NCBI GenBank assembly: GCA_964035575.1
Contig: OZ037922.1
Span: forward strand, 434,001 to 498,000
DNA: 64,000 nucleotides
Source of the DNA: Rhynchopus sp. YZ270_cl-10
Taxonomy: Eukaryota; Euglenozoa; Diplonemea; Diplonemida; Diplonemidae
Reading direction: 5' to 3'
The stretch's first letter is position 1. Every line of letters starts with the position of its first letter. This document shows, piece by piece, positions 29,101 through 38,307 of the stretch. The position numbers and the translations under genes were made by a program. Under the pieces are notes generated by a model. The model searched no databases, was not told the origin of the DNA, and saw nothing but the letters and a program-made list of their open reading frames with translations.

Positions 29101-31399
29101 CCCAGGTGAAGTATGTTCCAGTTCCAGAATTCTTCCTTGTGTATAAGAGCAGGTCGGAATGGGCGTTCACCTGCATGGTGGAGAACGAGATCACAACATC
29201 CTTGTCACACTCAATGTGCCAGCACTCCGTGTGGTCGCTTTCGTGGGCCTGAAAGCTCACATTCCCAGTCTTATTGTCCCCCAGGTCGTTGTGCTCATCA
29301 CAGATGTTGTGCACACCAGGTGCATATGTGCGTGGTTCTGGTACACGTGTGTCCGGTGCAGATGTGGGTGCATCTGTGGGTGGAGTGCACACATAGTCGA
29401 ACTTAAGTCTTGACCAACCGCTGCGGGATGTGCTTCTGAACTGCACAACCACAGAACCGGTCAGCACAATATCAGTACCCGATCGATATCCGTCGGATGT
29501 ACCAAAGGTCTTCTCCAAGGTAAAGTCTGTTCCAGTTCCAGAATTCTTCCCCGCGTACAGGTACAGGTAGGAATTGGAGACCAGCTGCATGGTGGAGAAC
29601 GAGATCACGACCTCCTTGTCACACTCAATGTGCCAGCACTCCGTGTGGTAGCTCTCGTAGTTCTGAAAGTCCACCTTCCCAGCAGCTTTGTCCCCCAGGT
29701 CGTTGTATTCCCCACAAACGTGGTTCACACCAGGTGCAGGTGTGCGTGGCGCAGGTGTGGGTGGTGCCGGAGTGGTCGCATCCACACACACGTAGTCGAA
29801 CTCAAGTCTTGACCAACCGTTCAAGTAACCGCCTCTGAAGTGCACAAACACAGAACCACTCAGCACAACATCGGGGGGAGTGCGGTGGCCGGAATTGAAG
29901 CTTTTCTCCAAGGTGAAGTCTGCTCCAATTCCAGAATTCTTCCTTGTGTACAGGTCCAGGTAGGAATAGTGGTACAGCTGCATGTTGGCGAACGAGATGA
30001 CAACATCCTTGTCACACTCAATGTGCCAGCACTCCGTGTGGTAGATGTCGTAGTTCTGAAAGTTCACGTTCCCTGTCGCATTGTCCCCCAGATCATTTAG
30101 ATAATTGTGCTCCTCACAGACGTAGTTCACACCAGGTGCAGGTGTGCGTGGCGCAGGTGTGGGTGGTGCTGGAGTGGTCGCATCATCCACACACACGTAG
30201 TCGAACTCAACTCTTGCCCAACCACCGTTCAGGTAACCGGTTCTCAACTGCACAAACGCAGAACCGTTCAGCACAACCTCCACGGGAGTGTGGGTGCGGA
30301 CATTGAAGCTTTTCTCCAAGGTGAAGTCAGTTGCAGTTCCAGAATTCTTCCCTTCGTACAGGTGCAGGTCGGAATAGGTGTTCAGCTGTGTTCTGTTGGA
30401 GAACGAGATGACAACATCCTTGTCACACTCAATGTACCAGCACTCCGTGTGGTAGTTGTCGTGGCTCTGAAAGCTCACATTCCCAGTCGTATTGTCCCCC
30501 AGGTCGTTGTGCTCATCACAGATGTTGTGCACACCAGGTGCACGTGTGCGTGGTTCTGGTACACGTGTGTCCGGTGCAGATGTGGGTGCATCTGTGGGTG
30601 GAGTGCACACATAGTCGAACTTAAGTCTTGACCAACCGTGGCGGGATGTGCTTCTGAACTGCACAACCACAGAACCGGTCAGCACAACATCAGTGCTGCG
30701 TGCGTCGTATGGATAAAAGCTCTTCTCCAAGGTGAAGTCTGTTCCATTTACAGAATTCTTCCCCGCGTACAGGTCCAGGTAGGAAAAGGAGACCAGCCGC
30801 ATGGTGGAGAACGATATCACGACCTCCTTGTCACACTCAATGTGCCAGCACTCCGTGTGGTAGATGTCGAAGTTCTGAAAGTTCACATTCCCAGCAGCTT
30901 TGTCCCCCAGGTCGTTGTACTCCTCACAGACGTGGTTCACACCAGGTGCAGCTGTGCGTGGCGCAGGTGTGGGTGGATCTGTGGCGGTCGCATCCACGCA
31001 CACGTAGTCGAACTCAAGTCTTGACCAACCGTTCAAGTAACCGCCTCTGAAGTGCACAAACACAGAACCACTCAGCACAACATCGGGGGGAGTGCGGTGG
31101 CCGGAATTGAAGCTCTTCTCCAAGGTAAAGTCTGTTCCATTTCCAGAATTCTTCCCTGTGTACAGGTCCAGGTAGGAATAGTGGTACAGCTGCATGTTGG
31201 CGAACGAGATCACAACATCCTTGTCACACTCAATGTGCCAGCACTCCGTGTGGTAGATGTCGTAGTTCTGAAAGTTCACATTCCCTGTCGCATTGTCCCC
31301 CAGATAATTGTTCTCCTCACAAACGTAGTTCACACCAGGTGCAGGTGTGGTTGCCTCCGCGCCTACACACAGCAGCGCTGCCAAGCATGCGCGCAACAT
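26189..31399 (-). CDS. Secreted CUB-like/WD40 protein B (10 modules)
   Basis: Unbroken 1736-residue paralogue of A with the same signal peptide (MLRACLAALLCVGAEA). Ten CUB-like modules occupy ~20-1325. Their order shows that modules 1-3 (NYVCEE, NHVCEE, HNICDE types) recur as 4-6, so a three-module block was duplicated in tandem. The last module and the propeller are nearly identical to A. The WD40 part has five blades (~1340-1570), a short Gly/Asn linker (~1570-1641) and two final blades ending LVVWKL. There are many N-glycosylation sequons. Extracellular recognition or adhesion is inferred. Module copy number is the main difference from A, so unequal crossing over is the likely route. Confidence 0.9.
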   Translation of the reverse strand: MLRACLAALLCVGAEATTPAPGVNYVCEENNYLGDNATGNVNFQNYDIYHTECWHIECDKDVVISFANMQLYHYSYLDLYTGKNSGNGTDFTLEKSFNSGHRTPPDVVLSGSVFVHFRGGYLNGWSRLEFDYVCVDATATDPPTPAPRTAAPGVNHVCEEYNDLGDKAAGNVNFQNFDIYHTECWHIECDKEVVISFSTMRLVSFSYLDLYAGKNSVNGTDFTLEKSFYPYDARSTDVVLTGSVVVQFRSTSRHGWSRLKFDYVCTPPTDAPTSAPDTRVPEPRTRAPGVHNICDEHNDLGDNTTGNVSFQSHDNYHTECWYIECDKDVVISFSNRTQLNTYSDLHLYEGKNSGTATDFTLEKSFNVRTHTPVEVVLNGSAFVQLRTGYLNGGWARVEFDYVCVDDATTPAPPTPAPRTPAPGVNYVCEEHNYLNDLGDNATGNVNFQNYDIYHTECWHIECDKDVVISFANMQLYHYSYLDLYTRKNSGIGADFTLEKSFNSGHRTPPDVVLSGSVFVHFRGGYLNGWSRLEFDYVCVDATTPAPPTPAPRTPAPGVNHVCGEYNDLGDKAAGKVDFQNYESYHTECWHIECDKEVVISFSTMQLVSNSYLYLYAGKNSGTGTDFTLEKTFGTSDGYRSGTDIVLTGSVVVQFRSTSRSGWSRLKFDYVCTPPTDAPTSAPDTRVPEPRTYAPGVHNICDEHNDLGDNKTGNVSFQAHESDHTECWHIECDKDVVISFSTMQVNAHSDLLLYTRKNSGTGTYFTWEKSFTSGARTPVEVVLSGSAFVMLRTDGDYDNSRLEFDYVCVDATTPAPPTPAPRTPAPGVNHACEENNDLGDKAAGNVSFQNYDRYHTECWHIECDKHVVITFDIIRLNTYSYLDLYTGKNSVNGTDFTLEKSFAQKAVWSRVEVVLSGSAFVQFRSTYYGGKSELRFDYECVTPDTAAPGVNYICDEHNDLGDNKTGNVSFQNYDIYHTECWHIECDKDVVISFANMQLFYESYLYLYTGKDSGNETDFALQRAFQYNEGTPGDDVVLSGSVFVQFRSGFYYGWSRLEFDYVCVDATTPAPPAAAPHTAAPGVNHICDEHNDLGDNATGNVSFQNYDIHHTECWHIECDEEVVISFSTMQLYYSYLYLYTSGNESGNGTDFALQRTFQYNEGTPGDDVVLSGSVFVQFRSGPHDGWSRLEFDYECVDATTPAPPTPAPRTPAPGVNYTCEEHSNLTGTGYENLENSRSHYKYCWHIECDYDVVLKFTDIELYSHSYVSIYSSGTGTGNETNFTLEHDWSSHTSGFEGVELVVRGSAFVQFRSTYHYGRSYLAFQYECRAPTPPPQQQQCGVDTVPQRCGQGTSRACAFEVRHPARLLSVAFSGDGSRVATGAADRVVRVFDARTGVQVSQLGCADFKVHDIAFSPDNKLVALAGEGGRVVVCNAATGVLEATLMDMSASGSTPVHRVEFTRDGRYAVSGGGSDSRTRIFDLLSSDMTNASSVLDHHARNVAFSVDGAHLATVRGTEVDEVTSVWSLDGTSAVELPSVGVRVTALSFSSSAGGNVLLRGMSDGTILVSQLLDGFGGNSTGGDGGGNTGGDGGGNSTRGGGDGNTGGDGDGNTGGDGGGNSTRGGGDGNTGGDGDGNTGGDGGGGGHGDDVGTSPWDSSVVEGVSLSLPSGIVYDSKFSRNGQKIAAVGGGDVMVWSHDGSVLHELLGHSPAILPRLDFSPDGTRLATVSRDGTLVVWKL
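26475..26692 (-). repeat. Coding minisatellite linker, gene B
   Basis: Short version of the 24-bp NTGGDGGG array, in frame, between WD40 blades five and six. Confidence 0.93.
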
Positions 31400-31684
31400 T
31401 GTCTTTTTTTTGTCTGTCTAACAGTGGTTGTTGTGTTATATGCAGGTGGGGAGAGGGGGTTTAACCACTGAGCGACACAGCCCCAAGCCCTGAAGCAGAC
31501 AGAAGGCCATCCATCTGAGGATGGGTCACTCGCAATGACTCAAAAGGCACTTCAAGGGTTGCACGGAGCAGTCCCTATCAATCAACAAGACAGTGGTCCT
31601 GCGTGCCCCGAAGAAGAAGTGCGACAGTGCGAATCACTCCGTTGGACCCATTCCCTATTCAGCATGGTGTGCTGTTCGAGCATG

Positions 31685-32740
31685 AGCACGGTGAGACGTG
31701 ACAGTGAAGATGTGGCCACAGTTGCCTTCCAATATCCTGGTGTGCACACCAAGTTGGGGGGTACCATTTGAGGAATACATGAAGACCAAAAACACAGCGA
31801 GAACACAAAACAGGAGTGAATAAAAACCAGTTGGGGGAGAGAGGTGGGGGCGGTATGGTTCCTCTTTATATTCATAGAGCGAAGTATGGCAAAGTTCTGC
31901 AAAGTAGAAAAGAACTGTATGTGCACTCCCTCCTCTGGACCTAAGCTTTGCATGTCTGCATTGTGAAACACTGCAGACGGTCACTTTGTGGTCCAGGGTT
32001 GTGGGGGAAATCTATTTCATTTGTCCCCAAAAAAAACACAAAAATCTAAAGCACTGCACCAGCCCATCTCCGAGGAGATGCACACCCAGAAGGACATGGT
32101 CGGAGGACCACATCGACAACACTGACTGTGCCAGCTTCGTCACAAACCTATATTTCGAGCGATGAAGGGTCTCGTCCGCCCGAAGGTTGATTTAAAAAAA
32201 CGCTTTGATACGATATGGGGGGGAAGGGGGGAAGGGTTTCAAAGGGAAAAGGAATCAGGGTTGTCGCAAAACAAAGAAAGAAAAGTTTATTGGATGACCC
32301 TAAGCCTCTCGTGCTTAGTCACCTTATCATATTCGTTATCGCACAGCATCAGCTGCGCTGGCTTCCACAAGTTTGTAAACAAAAAACAAAAACAGAAAAA
32401 CTGTTTTGCGTCCCCTTGGCTAGGTTTCCGATTGCCCGATGGGTTGTGATAGGTGGTTCATACTCGAATACTGATCAATATAATGGGGGGGAAATGTACA
32501 TGATGACCAAACATACCCCATGTCCCTCACGGAATGCAGGAAAGCTACATTTTACGCATGAACTTTAGGGGAAAATTGTAGGGAATTTCATAGATGCAAA
32601 CACATCAACGAATGAAGTCCCTCCACTCCAGGTAGTTGTCACGAACGCTGTCGTGGCAGTGAAGTGTGAGACCCATCCAAGCAATGTGTTTCCACCCATA
32701 TGTTTGGGCTTTGCAGTTCTCTTGACTAATTAAAATATAG
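31685..32740. repeat. Duplicated spacer, copy 3
   Basis: Matches copies 1 and 2 and ends AATTAAAATATAG followed by unrelated TTTTATTTTTCC. It carries a unique ~117-bp insertion (32276-32392). Confidence 0.92.
32276..32392 (+). mobile_element. Family-1 element inserted in spacer copy 3
   Basis: Absent from copies 1 and 2, which read straight from GCAAAACAAA through an A run to CTGTTTTGCG. The inserted sequence begins AAAGTTTATTGGATGACC, holds CTAAGCCTCTCGTGCTTAG, continues with TATTCGTTATCGCACAGCAT and ends in an A-rich tail (AACAAAAAACAAAAAC). This defines the element as ~117 bp, longer than the hairpin alone. No clear target duplication can be read in the A-rich site. Confidence 0.9.
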
Positions 32741-33000
32741 ATTTTATTTTTCCTTCTTTCAATACTTCACACACAACGCTTTTGGTTTTTGGGAGACACG
32801 CAAGGTGCCAGGTGCTGTGATAGGCACGGAACCACCCTGCACCTGTTTGTTATATCGTTTCCTGTGCAATACAATATGGGAAACGTTTCGCTGTCGAAAC
32901 TAGCGAAATAATGACAACAGGTAGCAGGGGTTTTAATTTGACGTTTGCATATAAAAAAGGCACTCTCTCAAAAGCCCGGGCTAGGATTGCTACAAATAAA

Positions 33001-33050
33001 AGAAAACTTGTAAGATGAAGTGTGCCTCTCCTGCTTAGGCGCCTTATAAA
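33001..33050 (+). repeat. Family-1 hairpin element, diverged
   Basis: GAAAACTTGTAAGATGAAGT, then GTGCCTCTCCTGCTTAGGCG and CCTTATAA. Intergenic. Confidence 0.7.
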
Positions 33051-33195
33051 AACAAGGGGGGCTAATCTGAAGAGGCATGCTTGTGATAACATCTGGAAGT
33101 AATCTGAGAGGGGGACTACACTAACACAACAGAATAATAGTAACGTACACACATAATCACACAGCGTTACACCACCCATGCCGGGGCACTCCATT

Positions 33196-36100
33196 TTACA
33201 GCTTCCACACCACAAGGGTGCCGTCACGGCTCACAGTTGCCAGGCGCGTGCCATCGGGGGAGAAGTCCAGGCGTGGCAAGATAGCAGGTGAGTGTCCCAA
33301 CAGCTCGTGCAGCACAGACCCGTCGTGTGACCACACCATCACGTCACCCCCGCCCACAGCAGCAATCTTCTGCCCGTTGCGTGAGAACTTGCTGTCGTAC
33401 ACGATACCGGACGTCAGGCTCAGAGACACACCTTCCACAACACTGCTATCCCAGGGTGAGGTTCCAACATCGTCTCCGTGGCCGTCACCATCACCTCCTG
33501 TGTTGCCGTCACCATCGCCTCCTGTGTTGCTATCACCATCACCGCCCCCTCCTGTGCTGTTGCCACCACCATCGCCTCCTGTGTTGCCACCACCATCACC
33601 GCCTCCTCCTGTGTTGCCACCACCATCACCTCCTGTGTTGCCGTCACCATCGCCTCCTGTGTTGTCATCACCATCACCGCCTCCTCCTGTGCTGTTGCCA
33701 CCGAATCCATCGAGCAGCTGCGACACAAGGATCGTCCCGTCGCTCATCCCACGCAGGAGCACGTTCCCGCCAGCAGAGGACGAGAAGGACAGTGCCGTCA
33801 CACGTGCACCCACAGAGGGCAGCTCAACAGCAGACGTCCCGTCCAGGCTCCACACACTCGTCACCTCGTCCACCTCAGTGCCACGCACTGTCGCAAGGTG
33901 TGCACCGTCCACAGAGAACGCCACATCGCGTGCATGGTGGTCGAGCACAGACGACGCCTTCGTCATGTCCGAAGAGAGAAGGTCGAAGATACGTGTGCGG
34001 CTGTCGCTTCCACCACCACTCACCGCGTAGCGCCCGTCCCTCGTGAACTCCACACGGTGCACAGGTGTGCTCCCTGACGCAGACATGTCCATCAGGGTTG
34101 CCTCCAGCACACCCGTCGCAGCGTTGCACACAACCACACGCCCACCCTCCCCAGCAAGCGCCACCAGCTTGTTGTCTGGCGAGAACGCAATGTCGTGCAC
34201 CTTGAAGTCTGCACATCCCAGCTGCGACACCTGCACACCCGTGCGTGCGTCAAACACACGCACAATACTGTCCATCGCTCCTGTCGCCACACGACTCCCA
34301 TCACCCGAGAACGCCACCGACAGCAGACGTGCAGGGTGTCTCACCTCAAATGCACACGCACGCGACGTCCCCTGCCTGCAACGCTGCGGCACTGTGTCTC
34401 CCAGGCACTGCTGCTGTGGAGGAGGTGTCGGTGCTCTGCATTCGTAGCTGAAATCCACGAACGACCGCTGACTGTGTGTTAGTCCACTGTGGAACTGCAC
34501 AAAGGCAGGGCCGCTCAAGACGACGTCGACAACTGTGGAGGTGTTGTGCGCATCAGAGTGCAGTGTTGTCTCTAAGGTGTATTGTGTGCCGTTCATAGAC
34601 CTGTCTGCACTGTACAGAAACAAACGGGACGTATCGTACAGCTCCATGGTTGTGGATGCTATCACAACCTCATGCTCGCACTCAATCTCCCAGCACTCAG
34701 TGTGATAGGACTCTCTGCTAACAAAAGTCACGTTTCCAGCGGCATCGTCAAGGAAAGTGTGCTCGTCGCAAACCCGAGACACACCAGGTGCAGATGTCAT
34801 TGGTGGTGGTGTATCTGGCAGATCTGTTGGTGGCGACTCAGTCGCATCCATACACGTGTACTCAAATTCAACTGGCGAGCTCCCTACTTCGTAAGAACCT
34901 CCGAACTGCACAAAGGCCGAACCGTTCAGGACGTAATTGACACCCATGGGGGCCGGGAAGTGGTCGAAGGAGTGGAAAGATGTATTTAAGGTGTAGTTGT
35001 CACTGCCGCCCGAACTGTAGATGTCCAACGATGAGCCATAGGCGAGTGGCATCGCTGAAAACACGATCACGACGTTTCCTTCACATGCAATGTGCCAGCA
35101 CTTTACATGGTGTCTGTATGTGTGCGTAAAGCTCACGTTTCCAGCGGTGTCGTTCAGATCGCTCTGTTCATCGCAGACGTTACGCACGCCTGGTGCAAGG
35201 GTGTGAGGCGCGGCACACGTGTAGTCGAACTCAAGTGTCGAGTTCCCCACTCCGCCGTGATTACCTCTAAACTGCACAAAGGCCGAACCCTTTAGGAGAT
35301 AATTCGCACCCGTGGAGCTGTCGGTGTGGCGCAAATACTCCTGTAAAGTGTAGTCACGGTCGCCGGTCACGGCAGGCCCAGAACTATAGAGTTCCAACTC
35401 TGCGCCACGATCGATTTGCATCGTTGAAAACACGATCATGACGTTTCCTTCACATGCAATGTACCAGCACTCTTTGTGGTATCCGTATGTGTGCGTATAG
35501 CTCACGTTTCCAGCGGTGTCGTTCAGATCGTTATGTTCATCGCAGACGCCACGCACGCCTGGTGCAAGGGTGTGAGGCGTGCCTGTTGGCGGCGCTGGCG
35601 CAAGTGTCCCTGTTGGCGGCGATGGACTGGTCGCCTCCGCACACACCCAGTCAAACTCGAGCGCTGACCCTGGGACAAACGGGGCTTTGAACTGCATCAA
35701 GGCTGGACCGCTCACCACAATATCGACACCCGTGACATCAGAGTCCCAGCCAAAACTTCTCACTAAGGTAGCACCGTTCTGTACGCTGTACAAGCCCAAC
35801 TCGGAGTACGACGTGAGGTGCATGGTCGAAAACCTTAATATAACGTCCTTTGCACATGCAATATGCCAGCACTCCACGCGGAGGGCCTGGGTGCTCAGAA
35901 ACATCAACCCCCCCTCATTCGTCAGGGCAGTGTCCTCGTCACACACGTATTGCACACCAGGTGTAGTTGTCTCTGGCACATCTGTTGGCGGTGCTGGAGT
36001 GGTCGCATCCACACACACGTAAGTAAACTCGAGGTCCGTCCTCCCTGGGAAGTAACCAGCTACGAACTGCACAAGGGCTGAACCGCTCACCACAACATCA

Positions 36101-38307
36101 TCTTTGGCGGTCGAGCCCGAATCAAAGCCTTTCTGTCGGTTGTATCTGTTGTCAGAGTCCCTCCAGTTGAACACCTGCAAGGAAGCAACGGTAGATCCGT
36201 AGTCCATGGTCGAAAACGAGATCACAACGTCCTTGTCGCACTCTATATGCCAGCACACAGTGTAGTCAGTTCTGCCGCTGCCCAAGCTCACGTTCCCAAC
36301 AATTGAATTGTCCAGTTCGGTGTACTCATCACAGGTGTTGTACGTACCTGGTGCTTGGGTGTAAGGCACATTTGTTGGCGGTGATGGACTGGTCGCATCC
36401 ACACACTCGTAGCTAAAACTAAGTGCCGACCACTCGCGATAACTGCCACGAAACTGCACGAAGGCCGTGCCTCTCAGCACGATATCGAAGCCGATGACGG
36501 CCGACCTCTGACGCTGGGTGAAGCTTCTGTCAAACACAAATGTGCTGCCATCGGGCGAACTGTACAGGCGCACGGTGGACGAGTAGTCAATTTCAATGAC
36601 TGAGAAAGAGAGCACAACGTCCTTGCCGCACGCCATGCGCCAGCACGCCGTGTGGTATGTCTCAGAGGTAACAAAGGTAACCTCCCCAGTTGCGTTGTTG
36701 AAGTCGGTGTGCTCGTCACAGGCGCTGTTCACACCAGGTGCCATGGTGTTCGGCACATTTGTTGACGGTGCTGGAGTGGTTGCATCCACACACTCGTAGT
36801 CGAACTCAAATGCCGACCCCACTGCACCTTTTCTGAAGTATATAAATACCGAACCTCTCAGCACAACATCACCTTCGCCGTCAGTGTTCGACAAGCGTCT
36901 GTTCTGGTAGTACTCTTGGCCGTCCTGCGATCTGTTGTACAGGTACAACAAGGACCCCCCGATGAGGCGCATTAGTGAGAAGGACAGCACAACGTCCTTG
37001 TCGCACGTAATCTCCCAGCACCCCATGTGGGGGGGAGCAGTGTCCACAAAGCTCACATTACCAGAACCATTGTTTAAGTCAGTGTGCTCCTCGCAGGGTC
37101 CGTACACACCTGGCACACTTGTCGCCGGCACATCTGTTGGCGGTGCTGGAGTCGCATCCACACACATGTAGTTGAGCTCAAATGCCGAGGTCCCTGACTG
37201 ATATCCATTTGCCCAGAACTGCACAAGGGCCGTGCTGTTCAGGACAATGTCAGCACCTGGCGAGATGGGGGTCCAGTCTCTGATGTAGGCGTCGCTCCCT
37301 GAGCTGTACAGAATGATGAAGGAGTTTGAGCGGGTTGCGACAGCTGTGAACGTGATCAGAACGTTCTTGCTACACGAAAACTCCCAGCACACTGTGTGGT
37401 CGTCCGCGTTGCTTGCGAAACTCACATTACCTGCAGAAGAAGTGTCCACAGTGTGGTGCTCCTCACAGACCTGGTCCACACCTGGCGCACGGGTGACTGG
37501 ATTGTGCGGCACACAGGCAAACGCTGACCACACCCCTGTCCCGTTCGCGCTCTCCACGCACTGCAGCTCGCCCTGCGGTGCGTAGCCAGACTCACACCAG
37601 AACCTGCAGGTCTGCCCTACCCAAAAAACGTTGTCGCAGTCGTTTGAGGACACGTTGTTGAGGAGGTGTGCGGGTGGTGGTGCGCAGTAGATGCGTGCCT
37701 TCACGAACGGCAGGTTCCAGTGGGCGGAACTCGACATCGAACACGGCATACGATCGTCCTCCCATGAAGGAGCAAGGGGTGCTGTGGAGTTGGCAGCGCT
37801 GTCGACCCACACCTCGTGCAGGCCGTCACCATCCGATGCGATGACAGCAGCGTGCCAGGCATACACATCACGTTCCATAAAGCACATGGAAACAAACTCG
37901 CGGCCCTCCATTGCCACCCCAAGTTGCCCAGTACGGGCGCCGTTGTAGCACACCAATGTGCTCTCAGCGGGGAACACAAGGCGGTCACCCCCATCGACAG
38001 GCATGGTCATGTTGCTGCAGGAGGCTGACAGCTCGTTTGAGATGTCCTCGACGCTGGGAAGATATCCAGGCATGCTTCGTGTTCTGCACGGCGCAAAAGT
38101 GGCGGTGCTGTTGGTGCTGTTCTCGGATGTGCCCACCACATGCAGCACAGACTTCGTATCCCTCTCGTACGTTTCGTGGTACGTCGCCACCCACACCGTC
38201 ACGTACCCCGGCTGCTGCAACGACTGTGAAGAGCACACTGTCATCATGTGTGCCCCCACACTCCCACACAGCAACACTGCCACACATATGCGCAGGGCCA
38301 CCTGCAT
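33196..38307 (-). CDS. Secreted CUB-like/WD40 protein C (Sushi + 8 modules)
   Basis: Unbroken 1703-residue product. Signal peptide (MQVALRICVAVLLCGSVGA), then a unique ~190-residue N-terminal region. A Sushi/CCP-like domain follows (~205-270; Cys at YCAPPP, DCDNVFW, CRFWCESGY, LQCVES, ACVP). Eight CUB-like modules (~275-1290) are clearly diverged from those of A and B. The propeller (from CAFEVRHPARLLSVAFSG) is almost identical to A and B and has its own short Gly/Asn linker (~1534-1610). CCP and CUB modules often co-occur in extracellular binding proteins. Sharp change from diverged ectodomain to near-identical C-terminus suggests gene conversion or a swapped 3' cassette. The start is preceded by ATTCTGCAG, a plausible splice acceptor. 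Confidence 0.88.
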   Translation of the reverse strand: MQVALRICVAVLLCGSVGAHMMTVCSSQSLQQPGYVTVWVATYHETYERDTKSVLHVVGTSENSTNSTATFAPCRTRSMPGYLPSVEDISNELSASCSNMTMPVDGGDRLVFPAESTLVCYNGARTGQLGVAMEGREFVSMCFMERDVYAWHAAVIASDGDGLHEVWVDSAANSTAPLAPSWEDDRMPCSMSSSAHWNLPFVKARIYCAPPPAHLLNNVSSNDCDNVFWVGQTCRFWCESGYAPQGELQCVESANGTGVWSAFACVPHNPVTRAPGVDQVCEEHHTVDTSSAGNVSFASNADDHTVCWEFSCSKNVLITFTAVATRSNSFIILYSSGSDAYIRDWTPISPGADIVLNSTALVQFWANGYQSGTSAFELNYMCVDATPAPPTDVPATSVPGVYGPCEEHTDLNNGSGNVSFVDTAPPHMGCWEITCDKDVVLSFSLMRLIGGSLLYLYNRSQDGQEYYQNRRLSNTDGEGDVVLRGSVFIYFRKGAVGSAFEFDYECVDATTPAPSTNVPNTMAPGVNSACDEHTDFNNATGEVTFVTSETYHTACWRMACGKDVVLSFSVIEIDYSSTVRLYSSPDGSTFVFDRSFTQRQRSAVIGFDIVLRGTAFVQFRGSYREWSALSFSYECVDATSPSPPTNVPYTQAPGTYNTCDEYTELDNSIVGNVSLGSGRTDYTVCWHIECDKDVVISFSTMDYGSTVASLQVFNWRDSDNRYNRQKGFDSGSTAKDDVVVSGSALVQFVAGYFPGRTDLEFTYVCVDATTPAPPTDVPETTTPGVQYVCDEDTALTNEGGLMFLSTQALRVECWHIACAKDVILRFSTMHLTSYSELGLYSVQNGATLVRSFGWDSDVTGVDIVVSGPALMQFKAPFVPGSALEFDWVCAEATSPSPPTGTLAPAPPTGTPHTLAPGVRGVCDEHNDLNDTAGNVSYTHTYGYHKECWYIACEGNVMIVFSTMQIDRGAELELYSSGPAVTGDRDYTLQEYLRHTDSSTGANYLLKGSAFVQFRGNHGGVGNSTLEFDYTCAAPHTLAPGVRNVCDEQSDLNDTAGNVSFTHTYRHHVKCWHIACEGNVVIVFSAMPLAYGSSLDIYSSGGSDNYTLNTSFHSFDHFPAPMGVNYVLNGSAFVQFGGSYEVGSSPVEFEYTCMDATESPPTDLPDTPPPMTSAPGVSRVCDEHTFLDDAAGNVTFVSRESYHTECWEIECEHEVVIASTTMELYDTSRLFLYSADRSMNGTQYTLETTLHSDAHNTSTVVDVVLSGPAFVQFHSGLTHSQRSFVDFSYECRAPTPPPQQQCLGDTVPQRCRQGTSRACAFEVRHPARLLSVAFSGDGSRVATGAMDSIVRVFDARTGVQVSQLGCADFKVHDIAFSPDNKLVALAGEGGRVVVCNAATGVLEATLMDMSASGSTPVHRVEFTRDGRYAVSGGGSDSRTRIFDLLSSDMTKASSVLDHHARDVAFSVDGAHLATVRGTEVDEVTSVWSLDGTSAVELPSVGARVTALSFSSSAGGNVLLRGMSDGTILVSQLLDGFGGNSTGGGGDGDDNTGGDGDGNTGGDGGGNTGGGGDGGGNTGGDGGGNSTGGGGDGDSNTGGDGDGNTGGDGDGHGDDVGTSPWDSSVVEGVSLSLTSGIVYDSKFSRNGQKIAAVGGGDVMVWSHDGSVLHELLGHSPAILPRLDFSPDGTRLATVSRDGTLVVWKL
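33475..33708 (-). repeat. Coding minisatellite linker, gene C
   Basis: In-frame NTGGDG(G/D)G units between WD40 blades five and six, arranged differently from A and B. Confidence 0.93.

Larger units (their letters stand above)
31400..33195. other. Spacer between CUB-WD40 genes B and C
   Basis: Non-coding. Upstream region of B (31400-31684), duplicated spacer copy 3 (31685-32740) and ~450 bases of unrelated sequence including a family-1 element at 33001. No gene is seen. Confidence 0.65.
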
